Source of the DNA: Pardosa pseudoannulata
Taxonomy: Eukaryota; Arthropoda; Arachnida; Araneae; Lycosidae
DNA length: 64,000 nucleotides
Assembly: GCA_032207245.1 (NCBI GenBank)
Contig: CM063508.1
Span: forward strand, 114,883,302 to 114,947,301
Direction: 5' to 3'
Numbering within the stretch: position 1 is the first letter of the stretch; each line of letters starts with the position of its first letter. Under the pieces are notes generated by a model, which saw only the letters and a list, made by a program, of their open reading frames with translations, did no database searches and was not told where the DNA came from. This document shows, one piece after another, positions 11,701-25,903 of the stretch. Made by a program: the position numbers and the translations under genes.

Positions 11701-14700
11701 CTTTGTTTTAGAGAAGATTTAATTTTTATTTCAGAGTCAGTTATATTTTCCAAAGATAATACTATCCCAAATTTTGAAAGTACTTCTAACCATTAGTCTT
11801 TTAATATATTGTATTTTAACCTTAAGAGGATTCTAACTGATAAAATAAAATATGCAGTTCCACATATAAAAGATAAAAAAAGTTGAACTATATCTGGGTT
11901 AAATCACAAGCCTCTCATATTATTCATATATTTATTTGATATTCCTTATGAATATTCATTGCATTTAAATACATACATTTATACATGTATGTATAATACA
12001 TAGATTCCCCTTACACATAAAGGGGAAATGTTGAAAAAAAGAAAAGAAATAACCTCTTGACATGCAAAGTTTAGTATTTTTTACAAATAAATAAATAAAA
12101 TAAAAAAATAAAAAGAGGTTATGTCAATTTGTTATTATTATCCTCTATGACAACATATTTTGTCATACTTAGTTAAAAAGTATGCACAAGAAATGAAATT
12201 AATCCTAAAGTAATTCCTTGTAACTGTATACAATAAAATCTATATACTTTAAACTAAAATATATACTGGTTAACAATAATAAATAAATATAATTCTATAG
12301 ACGGAAATAAATTTTAAAAAAATACTTCAAAATTAAATATTAAATATAAAAGGATTATTTTCAAAATCATTATCCTGGATATCTTTATCCTTGATATTTT
12401 TACAACCAGGAAAGGCATGCATGTTCCTAAAAATTAATACATATATATTTACACACACAAGATAAATCCAATTATTAAAACACTTTATAATTCGAAGAAA
12501 AAAATATGCAGAGATAAATAAAATAACATAAAAAACAAACAATGAAGAACTATTACAAAATTTATAACATATATTCAAGTCTTTTTTTTTTAATGTTTCC
12601 TGGAGAACACAGAGATTCCTTTCCTATATATGGAATCCAGGATAAATGGAAAATATAAATATTTGTATAAATGAGAACTTTGAATTAAAAATAGTTTGTT
12701 TCAAATATCTCGCATAAAAATAAATGCAGCAAATGAGTAACCATAAAAAAGTAAATAGTAAAAGCTAAAATGAGATATTCAAGATAAAAAGTTTTTTTTT
12801 TCTATAACACACTTATTGAGAAAATATTTCCAAAATACATAATTCAAACATTTCTTTTTCCTTATTTAATATTCAAAGGTAAATTTTTATAGAATATAAA
12901 AATTATTTTTACATTAAATATTTACATTATTAAAATTTAATGTGAATAAAAGATTCATTAATAACAAATTTGGATAGACCTTCATGGACAACTTATAATC
13001 CCTCAAATGGACAGAATACAGCTTTATAAATGCAAAATATCACCATGTTAGCAAGGTAAAAGCTGTTTCGTGTTTTTTAATAATGTAAAAATAATACCAA
13101 GAAGTTAATTTTTGTAATAAATGTCAAATAGAAGTAAAATATTGTCCACAATATTTGATTTTTATAAGATGAATGAGTAAAAATATTTACTTCTGCTTAT
13201 GAAAAATACATTTGAAAAAAAAAAATGCACTTTTCATAACCACGACTTTAATGACTTAATAAACTTTTGTGTTATGACCAACAATTATGAGCAACACATT
13301 TTAGAGTTTAAAAATGGAAAAAAGATTAAATATACCATAAAGGAATGTGAAGCAGTTCCTGAAAAACAGTATCATATTTCATTAAGCTGCAGAAAAATAA
13401 AAATCATGTGCATAAGCATAACATTAAATATTATCACTTAAAGAAAACCAGATATTAAACAATGACTACCATAGCAAATAAAATTTATGAATTGCAAATA
13501 ATATTTAGCAATAAATGGAAAACATAAAACAAGTATATGGATTTAAAAATTGGTATTATGGATTTATAAATTGGTATGGATTTGAATATTGACAATAGAG
13601 CAGCATACGTATTTATTGCATTAAGTTGTTTAAGTTGTCATATAATTTCTGAGAACTGCAAGTAGTATTTAATAGCATTTAGAATGTAGAAATACATGTA
13701 TATATATGGTTAACATATTATTTATTAAGGCTTTAGTAAATTTATTTATTCAAGCCTTTTAAAATCACAAAGTATTTTTAAAATGTTCCAAATAACTAAG
13801 AATTGAACCAAATTAAATTATGCAGTGTTGTAAATTATGACACTACATCAAAATTCTCATACATTGAAAATTTAATAAAAATAGATAGCTTTGAAATAAA
13901 GATTAGAAACATCGTTTTATATGGACATAAACAAAATATAGTTTTTAGGAACTGCTCTAGATGTTGTCTATAAAAGTCCATCAACAATCTCAAAAAGATA
14001 GTTAGATTCATACAATTATTTTTTGATAAAAACTGTATACAAAATTATTGTGCTTCAGTGAAAAAAAGCAGGTGCACACATACAAAAAGACATATCAAAG
14101 CAGTATTATGCAAATTTTTTTAAAAAGTATAAATAAATTTTATGTCTGCATGAAAAATAGTTAAGCAACATAAAAATTGGACAGATTAAGCAAGGTAGGC
14201 AACAGGCTGGACGAATGTGTTTAGCAAACTTTTGCAAGGTTTTGTAAGCTTGTATTTAAATTAACAATAGTAAAGGATTGATAATTAAATGCATACAAAA
14301 ATATTATATTCTTGTCAGTAAAGCTTATCACTTTTTATTCTTTGACATTCTTAGTATCATTGAGATACAAATCAGCCATAAATGGAAAAAAATTAAAAAC
14401 AAATATTAACGATTTCCTAAATAATACATAGAAATTCATGAAAAAGTACTTTTATGCAAACTTTTAATAGAGAAAATAAATGCTGCCAAATTCAATGCAA
14501 ATTATGGTGTCATAAAACAATATAAAATTTTAATAACAAAATTAAAAGGGTTTCTTTGGATGGGATAGTTTTAAGTTAATTAATGAACTTAATTCATGTT
14601 GGCAGCTTACATGAAAAATTAAAAACATATGACAAGCAATCTCAAAAAATGTTCAGAGTTATGTTTTTTCTATACACATATATTTTAAATATTTTCAAGA

Positions 14701-17700
14701 GTACAAAATAGCTTGTCCTCAAGGATAAAAATCTAAAATTACAGTCAAATAAAATTTATAAGTAGAAATTAATATGTAAAGTGTCTGCAGCCTTATGTCT
14801 GATACAGCAATTATATTATTTCTAAAGTGACCCCTCTGTTATGCATTATATCTCTGTTATACCCCTCTGTTATGCAATATGTTTTAGGTATAGAGCAGAG
14901 GTTTCCAACCTTGAAAGCCCCAAAATATACTTTCCTACCAAATATTAAAATATGTTTTCATACCACATCATTAATATGTATTAATTTTCATATCATAAAG
15001 CCCCCCCCCCTTTTAGCCTCTTTTCAGAGTACGATCAGATACAATTTTTCATCTTGGGATCTATTAGTATGAAACAAATATTATCTAATAGTTTTCTTTA
15101 GGGGTAAAAATAACCTGTACTTCTTTATGACTTTAAATTTGACAATTTTATTGATAGAATATTCATTTATAGCATTTAATGTAACATATATGATTTAAAC
15201 AAACAAACAATATTTAATATTAATGATATATTGTAAAAAATGCTACAGACACTTTCCCTACAATGACTTACAGGAAAGTGATGAAAATTAATATTTTTTT
15301 TTCTATTAAGATAAATAATAAATGTGTATAAATATCTATATGTACAAGCACATCATGTTTAAAACTTTGATTTTTGGCAAAATAAAAAGATTAGATATTG
15401 GCACACAACAACACTAAGAATTATTAAAACCAGCATTTTAAATTTGTAACTGGTATAGCTAACTAAATAATACAGAAAAGGAGGCAAATATGCAAAAAAA
15501 GATTCTAAGTAAATTAATCACTAAAAAATGAAAGCATTGAAGCATACATTAATAAAAACAATAAAACACAGTGTAATGAGATTTATTGTAACTATAAAAA
15601 TATGCATGTTAATTTTTTTAAAAGATGTAAAATTTAATTTTGATAAATGTAACTTCTATATATGAAAATAAATGTAAAACTATACAACTTTTAAATAAAT
15701 AAAATAGGACTTATTATGAACGAATAAACAAAAGCTGTATTTTTTAAAATTAAAAACAGCAAACATTTTTAAATATGTTGCTAGAGATATTTTGGTCCTG
15801 TCCATCCTTCAAAGGAATTATATGCATGCAAACATTTGCTTACTAAATTATGAAAAAATTATACTCCTGAAAGTAAAAATAAATAAATAAATAGAATTAT
15901 TGAACTCAATTACACAAATAACTAATAAACAGTAGAAGTATAGATTAAACTGACATAAAATCTGAGCTAATTTATCTTTTAATTTCTTAGAAAATAAAAG
16001 TTAACATGCACACATTTTTACATTCCAACTATGAATCTATAATCTACTCATAATTTATCCAGGAGAATGAAATCGTATATGATGAATTTAACCTATTTCT
16101 TCTGGAGTAGATGTAAAGGGGAAGATGACTATTAAACTTTACAAATATGCAAGAAAAAAAATGCTGAAAAAAAAAATTGAAGACTTCTTGGAAATTGAGT
16201 TGAAAAAAATAGTTTTCATAAGCATAAAAATTGCTAAATGGCCTCAAATTGAAATCACCAGCAACTTAATGAGTATCTATGAAGTCAGAACAAACAAAAA
16301 ATGTTGTTTTAATCTAAATTTTGATTTTACTGCATAAAATATATATTCACGCATATCAATGTTTATATGTGTGTAAAACAACTTCAATGCTTTACAATCT
16401 CTCTAGTTAGTAAAGTAAAATATCATTAAATAACTGAATTAAAATATAAGACTACATTTTAGGAGGAAGAATGCCAGGTCAATACTAAAAAGAAAAAAAA
16501 AGGAAGGAAAAAAAAAAACAAAGACAGGAATGCATTAACATGCCACTACTGATATAAGATACCAATTCATACCCTGAGAATAGTAAGGAAAAGTTCCAAT
16601 GAAAATTTATTTTGCATTTTCCTTTTTGTTGTTCAAAAGAAAAAACAACAACCAAAAAACATACAAGTAAAATAGCAATTACAATAAGATAAAAGCCTTA
16701 AGCAAATATTTGTCAATATCTGAATTAATACTTTTCTGCACTTTCCATAAGAACAATAAAAGTTGAAAATTAAATGGATTTTAGTTTAACATCATCAAGA
16801 ATCTTAGCTTATCTAATATAAAGTTTTTTAAATATAAATTTTGAATTAACATAAATATGCTACAAATTTAGTCTACATATAATTTTAGTCATTTTAATTT
16901 CTTTTCCTTTTAGATGTAAAAATATGATGAAGATTTGAACTGGTTTCTGTAATGAGATGATGATATATAAATCTTTAAATACAGTTTTCATTTTAATAAA
17001 ATTATGCAGTTTAGCATTTATTGCAACTTTCAATCAAACTTTTAGATGTAAATAAAATGTAAGCTGTGGGGTTCTAAGATAATAATTTCAGTACAAATTG
17101 CTACAATTTAAAATAAACATTAATATGTTTTAAAAAAAAGATATTATACAATATATCGCTATAGAGAGTTAATTAAAACTTTTATGACTAGATGATTACT
17201 TTGGATTTTTCACGTTATACTTCTCAGGGACCCACAGAAAAGGGAGTGAATAGATATTCAAGTTAAGGGAGCCTAAGAAGTAACTAAGCCTAAAATGTGT
17301 GTTTACATATATTTATGTAAGCAACTATGTACAACAACGATGGGAGTATCTTTTATGAAACATCTAAATTACAATACACTCTTTTTAAAGTCTAAAGCAG
17401 CAATTCATGCAACATTAATAACAGTCATAACAGATGTTAAAACCTGAACAGTACCCTTAACTGTTTTTATAATTGATGTAACAGTTTCATGTTTGTTATA
17501 TTTGTTATAACTAATAATAGAACTATGCAAAAATCCATTACCATAAGCACCTTTTGTTTTTTTAAGGATATTGCTGCAGACAGGAACAACTTAAGGCTTA
17601 AAAGGTTCTATTTAGGAAGTGCCAGAAGTCCCCCAAAAAGTAATAGTTTATGAAATACAAGCATTCACGCGATTTACATAAACAGTCAGTAACAACAATG

Positions 17701-20700
17701 CACTGATCTGAAAGATCATATTAAGTTTTTGATAAAATCATAAGCTCCTAACAGTTCCTGTCTGCACAATAGAGTCAGTAGTTTTTTCCCTAGCAGAGAG
17801 CACCAGAGGACAAATATGTGAGCAATCTACACTTAATGCAAAAAACTAACACACACATGAATGATCAATTCCTGTCCTCAGAAACATGTAAAGTGACAAA
17901 TTTTCATTTTATTATTAGGTATGCATTCAATTCAGTGGTTAACTGATAAACCAAGATTTTTTTTTTTCAAGTGTAAAAGCTAAATACCATTTATACCTAA
18001 ACATTTTTTAAAGTTAGTGATAATAAGCAAAAGGGCAGAGATCCCCAATCTTTATGTACTGGTATGTAATAATTGGTTATGTAATAATTGGTAAATAATA
18101 CAAAAATTTACAAATTCTTTACTTTAAAATTTATAGGTATAAAAATTCTTTGCAAACTCAGGACACCTGGAAAGTTTAGTTAAAATGATAAACATGTAAA
18201 CAAATATTTTTTTTTTTTGAAGAAATACTTATATTTTTTTAATTATTAATTTTAAACAAACTACATTACTGACATTTTAAATATTTTTTATCATGATTTG
18301 TACAGCAGCAAACATTTGCAAAACTGTTTGAGGTGCCATGGTGTCTGAGGGACCCCTGCAATGTGGTATACATTTTAAATAACATTGATACTTTAAAAAT
18401 TTAAAAAACAATTACACCAAAAAAGCTTATAATTTCATTTGTACAAATTTACAAAAAATATATAGATAATAAAATAAAAATACCAGGATTTAGTTTTTAT
18501 TTCATAAAAGAAGGAAATCAAAGCACATTTTACAACAGCACTTTAGTAAAATTTTATAATTTTAGATCATTAGTTAGCATGAAATAGGTTTAGTTAAAAC
18601 AACTCAAATAATTTCACTTATACTGCTTAATTTCTGTTTACAAAAATTGAATATCTATTAGTGTGTATTTATTTGTATTTAATTACACTTTAAAAGAATA
18701 CTAATCCCTTTAATTCATTTTTAAAAACTACCACAGTATTTAAATTGCAGTTAACCACTGTAGTTTCTCAATGCAGTTCATAAAATTTCTTTTTACAGCC
18801 AACCAATTATAAATGGTACTCAGTAATGGTAAGTGGATCCATTAAAATGTCTTGCTGTTATACCCTGAAGATGTTAATGCAGTCAAAGAGCATTAGAAGT
18901 AAAATAAAAGTGAGGGCACCCATATTCAGAACAGTGCAACTTGCATGCATGTTCAAATTCGCGTAATCAATTAAACTACAATTTTTGGGTGGACATCTGG
19001 CTTTTATATACTTTCAGCTAAGTCCTTGAGGCTAAATATCTCAATTTAGTAACTGAATGATTCATTAGGAACAAATTTTCCCAGCTCCTCCACACATGCA
19101 CACATACAAAAAAAGGTTTACATTAACTAAAAAGACAGAATAATTTAAATGAGTTAAAATATTTAAGAAAAAAAAGTAGTTTAAATGATAACAAAAAGAA
19201 AAAAAAAAGATATATGACATTATAGATAAGTTAAAATGTGGAGTTTGAGGGTAAATTTGAAGGGGAAAAAAATTTTTTTCTATGCTTTTTGACTGCACGT
19301 CGGATTAACAATACACATTATGAAAGTATTTTTTTAGCTCCAAAATCTTTATTAAAAGTAGATAAGTTTTAGTAGTATATGCAGAGAATGTTATCTTTCC
19401 AACATTTATACAAATCAGTCCAATTTGGCAACCATATTTTGAAAAAAGTAAAATATACATTATTTTTCTTAATTATACAGCACATTTATTTGCCATTTGT
19501 GATGTACCATATATTTTTCCATACTCAGTGATTGATTTATTATCAGACTGTTTGTGGAATACAAGAATTCCTTATAAAAATACGTTTTTCTTTACACTGT
19601 CACAACAAATTGCCAACATGTTTAAAAATATCCACAACATTAATAAGTTTTAGATTATTTACTTGAGCTGCAATAAAAAACATAAGAAAAAATACAAAAA
19701 TATTGAAAAATAAGTATACATTATACTTTTAAACTTAATAAATACATGTTTTTCAAACTCTGTAAAACTCAGCTGCTTGGCTTGTTAAAATGGGTAATAA
19801 TTTTAATGAAGAATGTCATTCATCAAACAAATCATCAAAGTAACAGTAATTTTGGTGTACTTTTATTAAACATATATGCTAATAATTGATTATAAAAATA
19901 TAATTTTATAATAAGTTACATAAAAATATATCAATTTTAAAAATATTCTAATTTCAAAAATTTTGATGCTGATTTGGGAAGAATAATTTTATAAACTACA
20001 CAAAAAGTTATACAGTTAAATCTTAATAGAAAGAGGATAAATGATAAAATTAAGTACTAATTTTTATTTCAATAATTTATAGCAGAAAAGCAAATATTGA
20101 GTAACTTTCTGTTTATAATATAATGCATTATAAAAGGAAATACACACACATTCAAATATATCCAGTGTGCAAATCTGATTTAACGAAAAAAAGAAATTAG
20201 AAAAAAATAAAGTTTTTTCATGAATATATAGTATTTAAATTTTAAAATAGCAATAAAGTAAAAAATACATCTTTAATGAAATAATAATCATGACTTTCAG
20301 GCAGTTAATAAGTAAAAATCATAAGCTCTTTTTTTTTTAGTTCAATGAATATCTTTAAATAAATGTAAATGTTGTCCTACTTCAGTAAAACAAACTAAGG
20401 GATAAATTATGGCAAAATAGATATTAATTAAATTTTAAATAATCTTTATATTATACAACAAATTCAATCTCTTTGTTAATATGGCTCAAAATCTGAGCAC
20501 TTTTAGGAATAACATATTAAGTTTTAAGAAACTACTGCCAAACACAATTTGAATAAATAAATAAATAAAAAGTTGCAAAACACTTCTTTCATGATAAAAA
20601 AATAACAATTCTTTTCTCTCTCTCTTTTTTTTTTTCTCTCAAAAATTTTAACTCAAAGACTAATTGTATTTGATTGTATTTGTATGAAAAGTGAATAATC

Positions 20701-22483
20701 TGATTTTGCCAAGACAAAATGAGTTTGAAAAACATTAAAACAAATATATAAGTATGTAAATTATATTTCAAAAGATATAGTTGAAATATTAACAGACACT
20801 GAAATAAATAAATTGATATAGAAAAATAAAACAGTAAATACATTATAGAAAATATAAAATATATCACATAAAATTGTGACACTTGTATAGAAGACTATTT
20901 CTTCTTTTTTTTGTGCACTTATGTCAAGTAATAAAAAAGTGCAGTATGACAATATAACAAACATCACAGTAAGGATTTAAAGGAATATATTAAAATGTAT
21001 TTAAAGTAAAAATTTGAGAAACAAGGGAGAAAAATCACATTTTCCTGGAATGTTCAAAAGTACCATATTTAGAATTTATAGACCACAGTTTTACTTACAT
21101 GCATACATAATGAAAGAAAGCTCTAAGTGACTTAATTTTATATGGAAAAATAAAAACTGAAGAAACTTCTTTATAATTTAAAGAAAATCTTCAACAGCAT
21201 ATTGGCTGATAAGAAATTAGAAATCATCTTTATTTAAATTTTTTTTTAGTTTTTTTTATGGTGTCATATAGAAATTTACATGTATTTAAGTTTTTTCATT
21301 AAGAAAAAATTGCCAAACAAATGTGTATTTTCACCATACTATTAAGTAAGAAAATATAGCAATAAAGAAAATATAATTAATAATAATGAAAAAAATTATA
21401 TTATCAATATATAATAAAAGAGAAAAAGTGTTTTAAAAGGAAATAAAGAGGATGAAAATTAACAATATACATTTGTTATATAATAAATATCTGTTTTTAC
21501 TTAATCTCTAATAAATTTGCTTAGAAATTAATTTTTATTACTTCAGAAAAGCAATAAAATGAATATTAGGTTAAATATTTAGTTCTGAAAGGAATATATT
21601 AGCTTTTGATGATAGAAACAGAATATAATAATCAGGTGAAATTTTTATGTCTTGGTTTACATAAAGAAAAATTGTAAAAAATGAAAGTAATATAGTCTAT
21701 ATTACACAACAATTTCCTTTTAGAGTAATCCCTTTAATTAATACCCTCATGCTAAGGGCAATTACAAGGCACACATACAAGCACAACTTGAAAAATTTTA
21801 CATATGAAAATTTTAAAATATCACAAAAAATTAGCTATTTATTAAACAGGATATACAATTAAAAGCTATATAATTCTAACATGGCCCACTTTAAAGCCAA
21901 AAACATTTTGTTTATTACTTTAAGCTATAACTTATTAACAAAGTTCTTATTATTACAATAAACTGATTTAAATTAAAAACAATAAAATTAATGCCATTAT
22001 TATTACTATTTGCAATTTACAAAGAAGAGTTCTATAAGTTAAATCTAAACAGCTTCCATTAATATGATCTATTCCTTTTAAATATGGTACTTGGTATTTA
22101 CAATACAAGAATAATCATTTATTGAGTGTGAAAAAGGGAAAATATGAAAAGCACTAAAATTGAAAATTACAATACCTTGACAACAAGAAAAAGTTCAGAT
22201 AGAAAACTAGAAAAATTGTTTGGCAGAGAATGAATATGTGTAATAGCTTTTCAACTTCTAATACTGAAGGTGAAATACACAAAGTGCATTTTAAAAAGAA
22301 TGTGATAAGAACAATTACTTGAAATCAACATATTAAATTTTAAATGAAAGACAGAGTAAGTATAATAAACTGACATCACACAGTCATATTCTGATGTATC
22401 TTATTTTTCAATGAACCTGAAAAAAAAAAATGTATATATAGATACATAAAAATTACAAAGAAAAAAAGGAGAAAACTGACACA
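5703..22483. other. Long repeat-poor AT-rich tract 3' of Shab; no gene seen
   Basis: There is no coding exon, RNA gene or complete TE that I can support in these 17 kb. The plus strand is A-rich relative to T between about 9 and 22 kb. Hand counts of five 60-base lines (10441, 13501, 15541, 17101, 21361) gave 157 A and 94 T, so the Shab sense strand is U-rich. This would suit a very long 3' UTR or intron of Shab, but it is not proof. Possible hAT-end-like debris is seen near 14,895 and 18,040. Confidence 0.4.
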
Positions 22484-23596
22484 TCTATATATATAAAAAT
22501 GAATTTGTGTCTGTCTGTCTGTGTGTACTCGATAGACTCAAAAACCATGCATCCAATCGCCGTGAAAATTTGGGAAATTCATAGGTATATCCCTGGGAAG
22601 GTTTTGTAAATTTTTAATGTTCGAAATCCATTCCTTCCCCCTTTTTTGAGCATTTCATGTCATTATTCCAAGCATTATTTTCCCTGATTAAATGCAAACG
22701 AATAATTTTTTAATTTATCGCAGCATAACTAACTGAAAGGAGCAATATTTCTAGCAATTTGACGTCATCCGGAGTAATTGTTTTAAACGCAGTTTTCCTC
22801 GGTTAAAAGCAGGAGATTAAAATTTTTAATTTATCACATAATAAATAGGTGAAAACAATATTTTTCTATCATTATGACATCATTACTTTAAATATCTGAA
22901 TTATTCATTTCTTATTTTGTATTATTTAAACATCGTCTGCGTAGTATCAATTTGATTTGACATGGAAATTTAGATATAAAATTATTCACTTTCATTTCTA
23001 TGTGACGCAAATTATAGCATTTTTATATAGGAACTAATTTTAAATTCAATTCTTGGTTAATTTTTACGTTACAGTGAAATGTTTATCAAGAATATTCTAA
23101 CAACAAAAAGTACGAATTTCAGTGACTCTCATGGGCAAATAAAAACCTATCATTTTATATAGTTATCCTTATATTCATATGTTTGTCAATATGAATGTGT
23201 GTTTCTGTTTCATACAAAACCATGTGGTTTGGACAACATTTATTAATACCAACAAAATTAGCACTGTTGCTGCCAAAACCTCTGCTTCCTATTCTACCAC
23301 GTAATATGGCAAGATCTATTAACGTTGCTAATCAATGTACAGTAGTAATACAGTAATGTAATTTAGGGTTAAACTTATATTTTACCATAAAAAAAAGTTT
23401 GAGTAAATTTAATATAAGACACAAATTCGATTATAAAATCTGAATATCGTTATAATAAGCTTATAATAGAAATATATAAATATGCCAATGACTCGAACTG
23501 AACTGTGACGAATTTATAGAGTTATGCACAAAAAAAATCTTTGTTTAAAAGTAATATATTAAGTTCACCGTAGCGAAGCATGGGCACACTTGCTAG
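22484..23596 (+). mobile_element. Non-autonomous Helitron
   Basis: Begins 5'-TCTATATATATAAAAATG after an A and ends CTAG before a T, the A|T insertion and TC...CTRR termini typical of Helitrons. The 5' part has the familiar arthropod Helitron start: TCTGTCTGTCTGTGTG, then a segment of the form 'ctcaaaaaccatgcatccaatcg'. About 12 bases before the 3' end lies GCGAAGC in the position of the subterminal hairpin; its stem (ACCGTAGC/GCATGGG) is imperfect, so the element is probably decayed. At 1,113 bp with no RepHel ORF it depended on an autonomous partner. A (TA)n run abuts the 3' end. Confidence 0.78.
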
Positions 23597-25068
23597 TATA
23601 TATATATATATATATATAATTTTATGTTTAAAGAATTAAAACGGATAAAATAATCCAGTGTTATATACTTTTATGAAAATATATACAAACAAAAAAAATC
23701 TAGTTTTCAAATTAAAGTAAAAAATGAGTACTATAAGTTTAATACACTTTTAAATGTCTTTAAAATTATAACTTTATTCAAATTATTTGTGGTACTAAAT
23801 TTTGGTCAAACATAAAAACAAAATTATTTTGGGTCAAGAATGTAAGAAAAAGAATAAGTTTGGTGCTATGATATATATTAAAAATAGCTAGTATAGTAAC
23901 ATTTTTCATCACATAAACAAGAACCTAAAACAAAGTGATTTTCTTCTAATTTTTATATTTTTGATCAGCAATATGATTTTTTATTTATCTAAAAATATAT
24001 TTAATTTACTCAATATAACAATGAAAAATAGTTATTATTTATATTTAATAAAGTGAAATTTCAAAATTATGGCATTAAAAAATAAATAAGAATTAAGTTG
24101 AAAAATATTTGTTATGAAATCTAAAAACACTTGTAGATAACACACAATTTAGAAAAAAAATGCCTTTTAAAAATAAACTTTCACAGAAAAAACATGAAAG
24201 TCACAACTATAACAATTAATAATTTAATGTCGACCATTTGATATCTATATGCAATTCACAAATTAAGAAAAAAGAGTGTTTTATTAGAATAAAGCCTGGA
24301 AAAAGATCTCTTATACCTACCTTGCAGCACCATATAAATGAATTAGTTTTAAAGTCTTTTAGAGCATACATTGCTAAGTGTTTTAGACAAGAAACAGGAT
24401 TAAAAGTTTTCGATAAGCTTAAATAGATATTTCTAAACATTGTATTGGAATTGATGATCAATTTGTTATAAACAGTATATGTAAAATCATAGAAATCCTG
24501 CTTCATTTTGAGAAAGAGCAAGTTATTATACAATAGACAACAGATGACTTCAAACAATTGTAAAATTTAGTTATTATATTTTTAGTCAGACATGAAGCAA
24601 ATGAAATTACATTTCAATATACTGGTATTTTTCATGGGGATGACAAAAGTCATTTACTGCATGAAAATATTTATTTTTGAAATGAATTTCATTTGTCTTA
24701 AGGAAAAGGAATAAGGGATTTTTGTATATTTATTGTAAAATACAAGTAAAAATTTGGTACGATGTTCCCTTAACCTGCTAAAATCCTTCCAATGTTTACA
24801 AAAGCTTTTTTTTTAAACATCAAATCTTAAATGAAAAAAATTTTCAAGAAGAAACAAAAAATATTGTGGATATTTGTGGTATCTTACTGAAGAAATAATA
24901 AATTTATTATTTTTTTTAATAAAAAAAAAAAAAAAAAAAAAAGAAGAACTCTAAGTATCTTAGTTTTGATTTAAAGGAAATGAATGAATTTACACACAAA
25001 GTACTGCATACATGTCAAAAAGCATTTTAAACTAATATGCTAAACAAGACAGTATTTTAAACATATAA
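23597..25068. other. AT-rich region downstream of Shab; no gene
   Basis: Holds a TA run next to the Helitron (23,597-23,619) and an A-tract near 24,922. Two overlapping opposite-strand open frames near 24.2-24.6 kb (62 and 113 codons) match nothing I know and look like chance frames. Confidence 0.4.
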
Positions 25069-25114
25069 AGACAGTATTTTAAACCAATCTTTTGATTAGT
25101 TTAAAATACTGTCT
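25069..25114 (-). other. 21-bp near-perfect hairpin downstream of the Shab stop codon
   Basis: Arms 25069-25089 and 25094-25114 are inverted repeats with a 4-base loop. One position is a C/A mismatch on the plus strand but a G-U wobble on the minus (Shab-sense) strand, so Shab RNA could form an uninterrupted 21-bp stem. A second copy of 16 bases of the left arm (GACAGTATTTTAAAC core) sits at 25047-25062 and could compete for pairing. It lies roughly 790-835 nt past the stop codon, plausibly within the 3' UTR. Confidence 0.7.
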
Positions 25115-25350
25115 GATTTTATTGCTTGTGATCCTGTAACTCTTTTTCTGATCATAAACATGGCATTAAATATACAGAAACCCTATAGTTATCAATGATA
25201 TTACAAAAAGAGGCATAAACTCTCATGGAAGAATAAAACAATATACCATACCACGAGGAGCCAAAGCGATACCCACTGCAAGCTGTAAAAGACTATCCGA
25301 ACCATTTCCCTTCATATTCTAAGCATTCATTATCAAAATAGTATTAACTT

Positions 25351-25356
25351 TTTATT
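25351..25356 (-). terminator. Candidate polyadenylation signal AATAAA
   Basis: TTTATT on the plus strand reads AATAAA about 550 nt after the Shab stop codon. In DNA this AT-rich such hexamers are frequent, so it is only a candidate and the real 3' end may be further downstream. Confidence 0.2.
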
Positions 25357-25903
25357 ACTACAGTGTAATGCTATAAAAAATGTGTTTTTGGTTAAGCTAT
25401 TCTACACATTGTTTTAGTCAATTTTATTCTTAAATATTTTTTTTGCTCTAAACGGAAAGAAATAGGAAGTGAGACTTATAAAAATATAAAATTATTTTTT
25501 TGCCTATATGCTAAGGTCATCCTAATATATGAAAATAATAACTTGTTAATCAAATGATAATAATAAATTTTATATGTACCTGAAAAAATCTGACATTTAC
25601 AGTTCATGAAAAATTAATTTTCTTCAAATCTAAAACTAAAAAAAAATTCAGCTTTTATATTATCTGCCAGCAATTGTTATATAAAATGATTGGAAGAATT
25701 AATATAATAACAATAATTGTAACAAATGTAGATTCATACAAAGTTGAAAGCTTATTACTTTTTAGTATTAATTTTCTAAAAGTCCTGCTACTTAGGTACA
25801 CAATTTTTCTAAATATTGTTTCCGATATTTAGAAAAATATTTATAAATAAGTTCATGCAAATGTAATGTAGCACATAATAAATTACTTACATATTTTGAA
25901 TAT

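Noticed and set aside
12048..12121. 10-bp inverted repeat (ATAACCTCTT / AAGAGGTTAT) around a 50-60-nt A-rich loop
   Set aside because: Short arms and a long loop in AT-rich DNA; not distinguishable from chance.
14895..15012. hAT-like left end 'cagaggtttccaacctt' with a C10 run
   Set aside because: No matching inverted right end or 8-bp duplication was found. Similar single ends at about 18,040, 34,710 and 47,020 were also left out.
24216..24557. 113-codon minus-strand frame and an overlapping 62-codon plus-strand frame
   Set aside because: No family resemblance. Hydrophobic, Phe/Ile/Leu/Tyr-rich composition is expected from AT-rich DNA.
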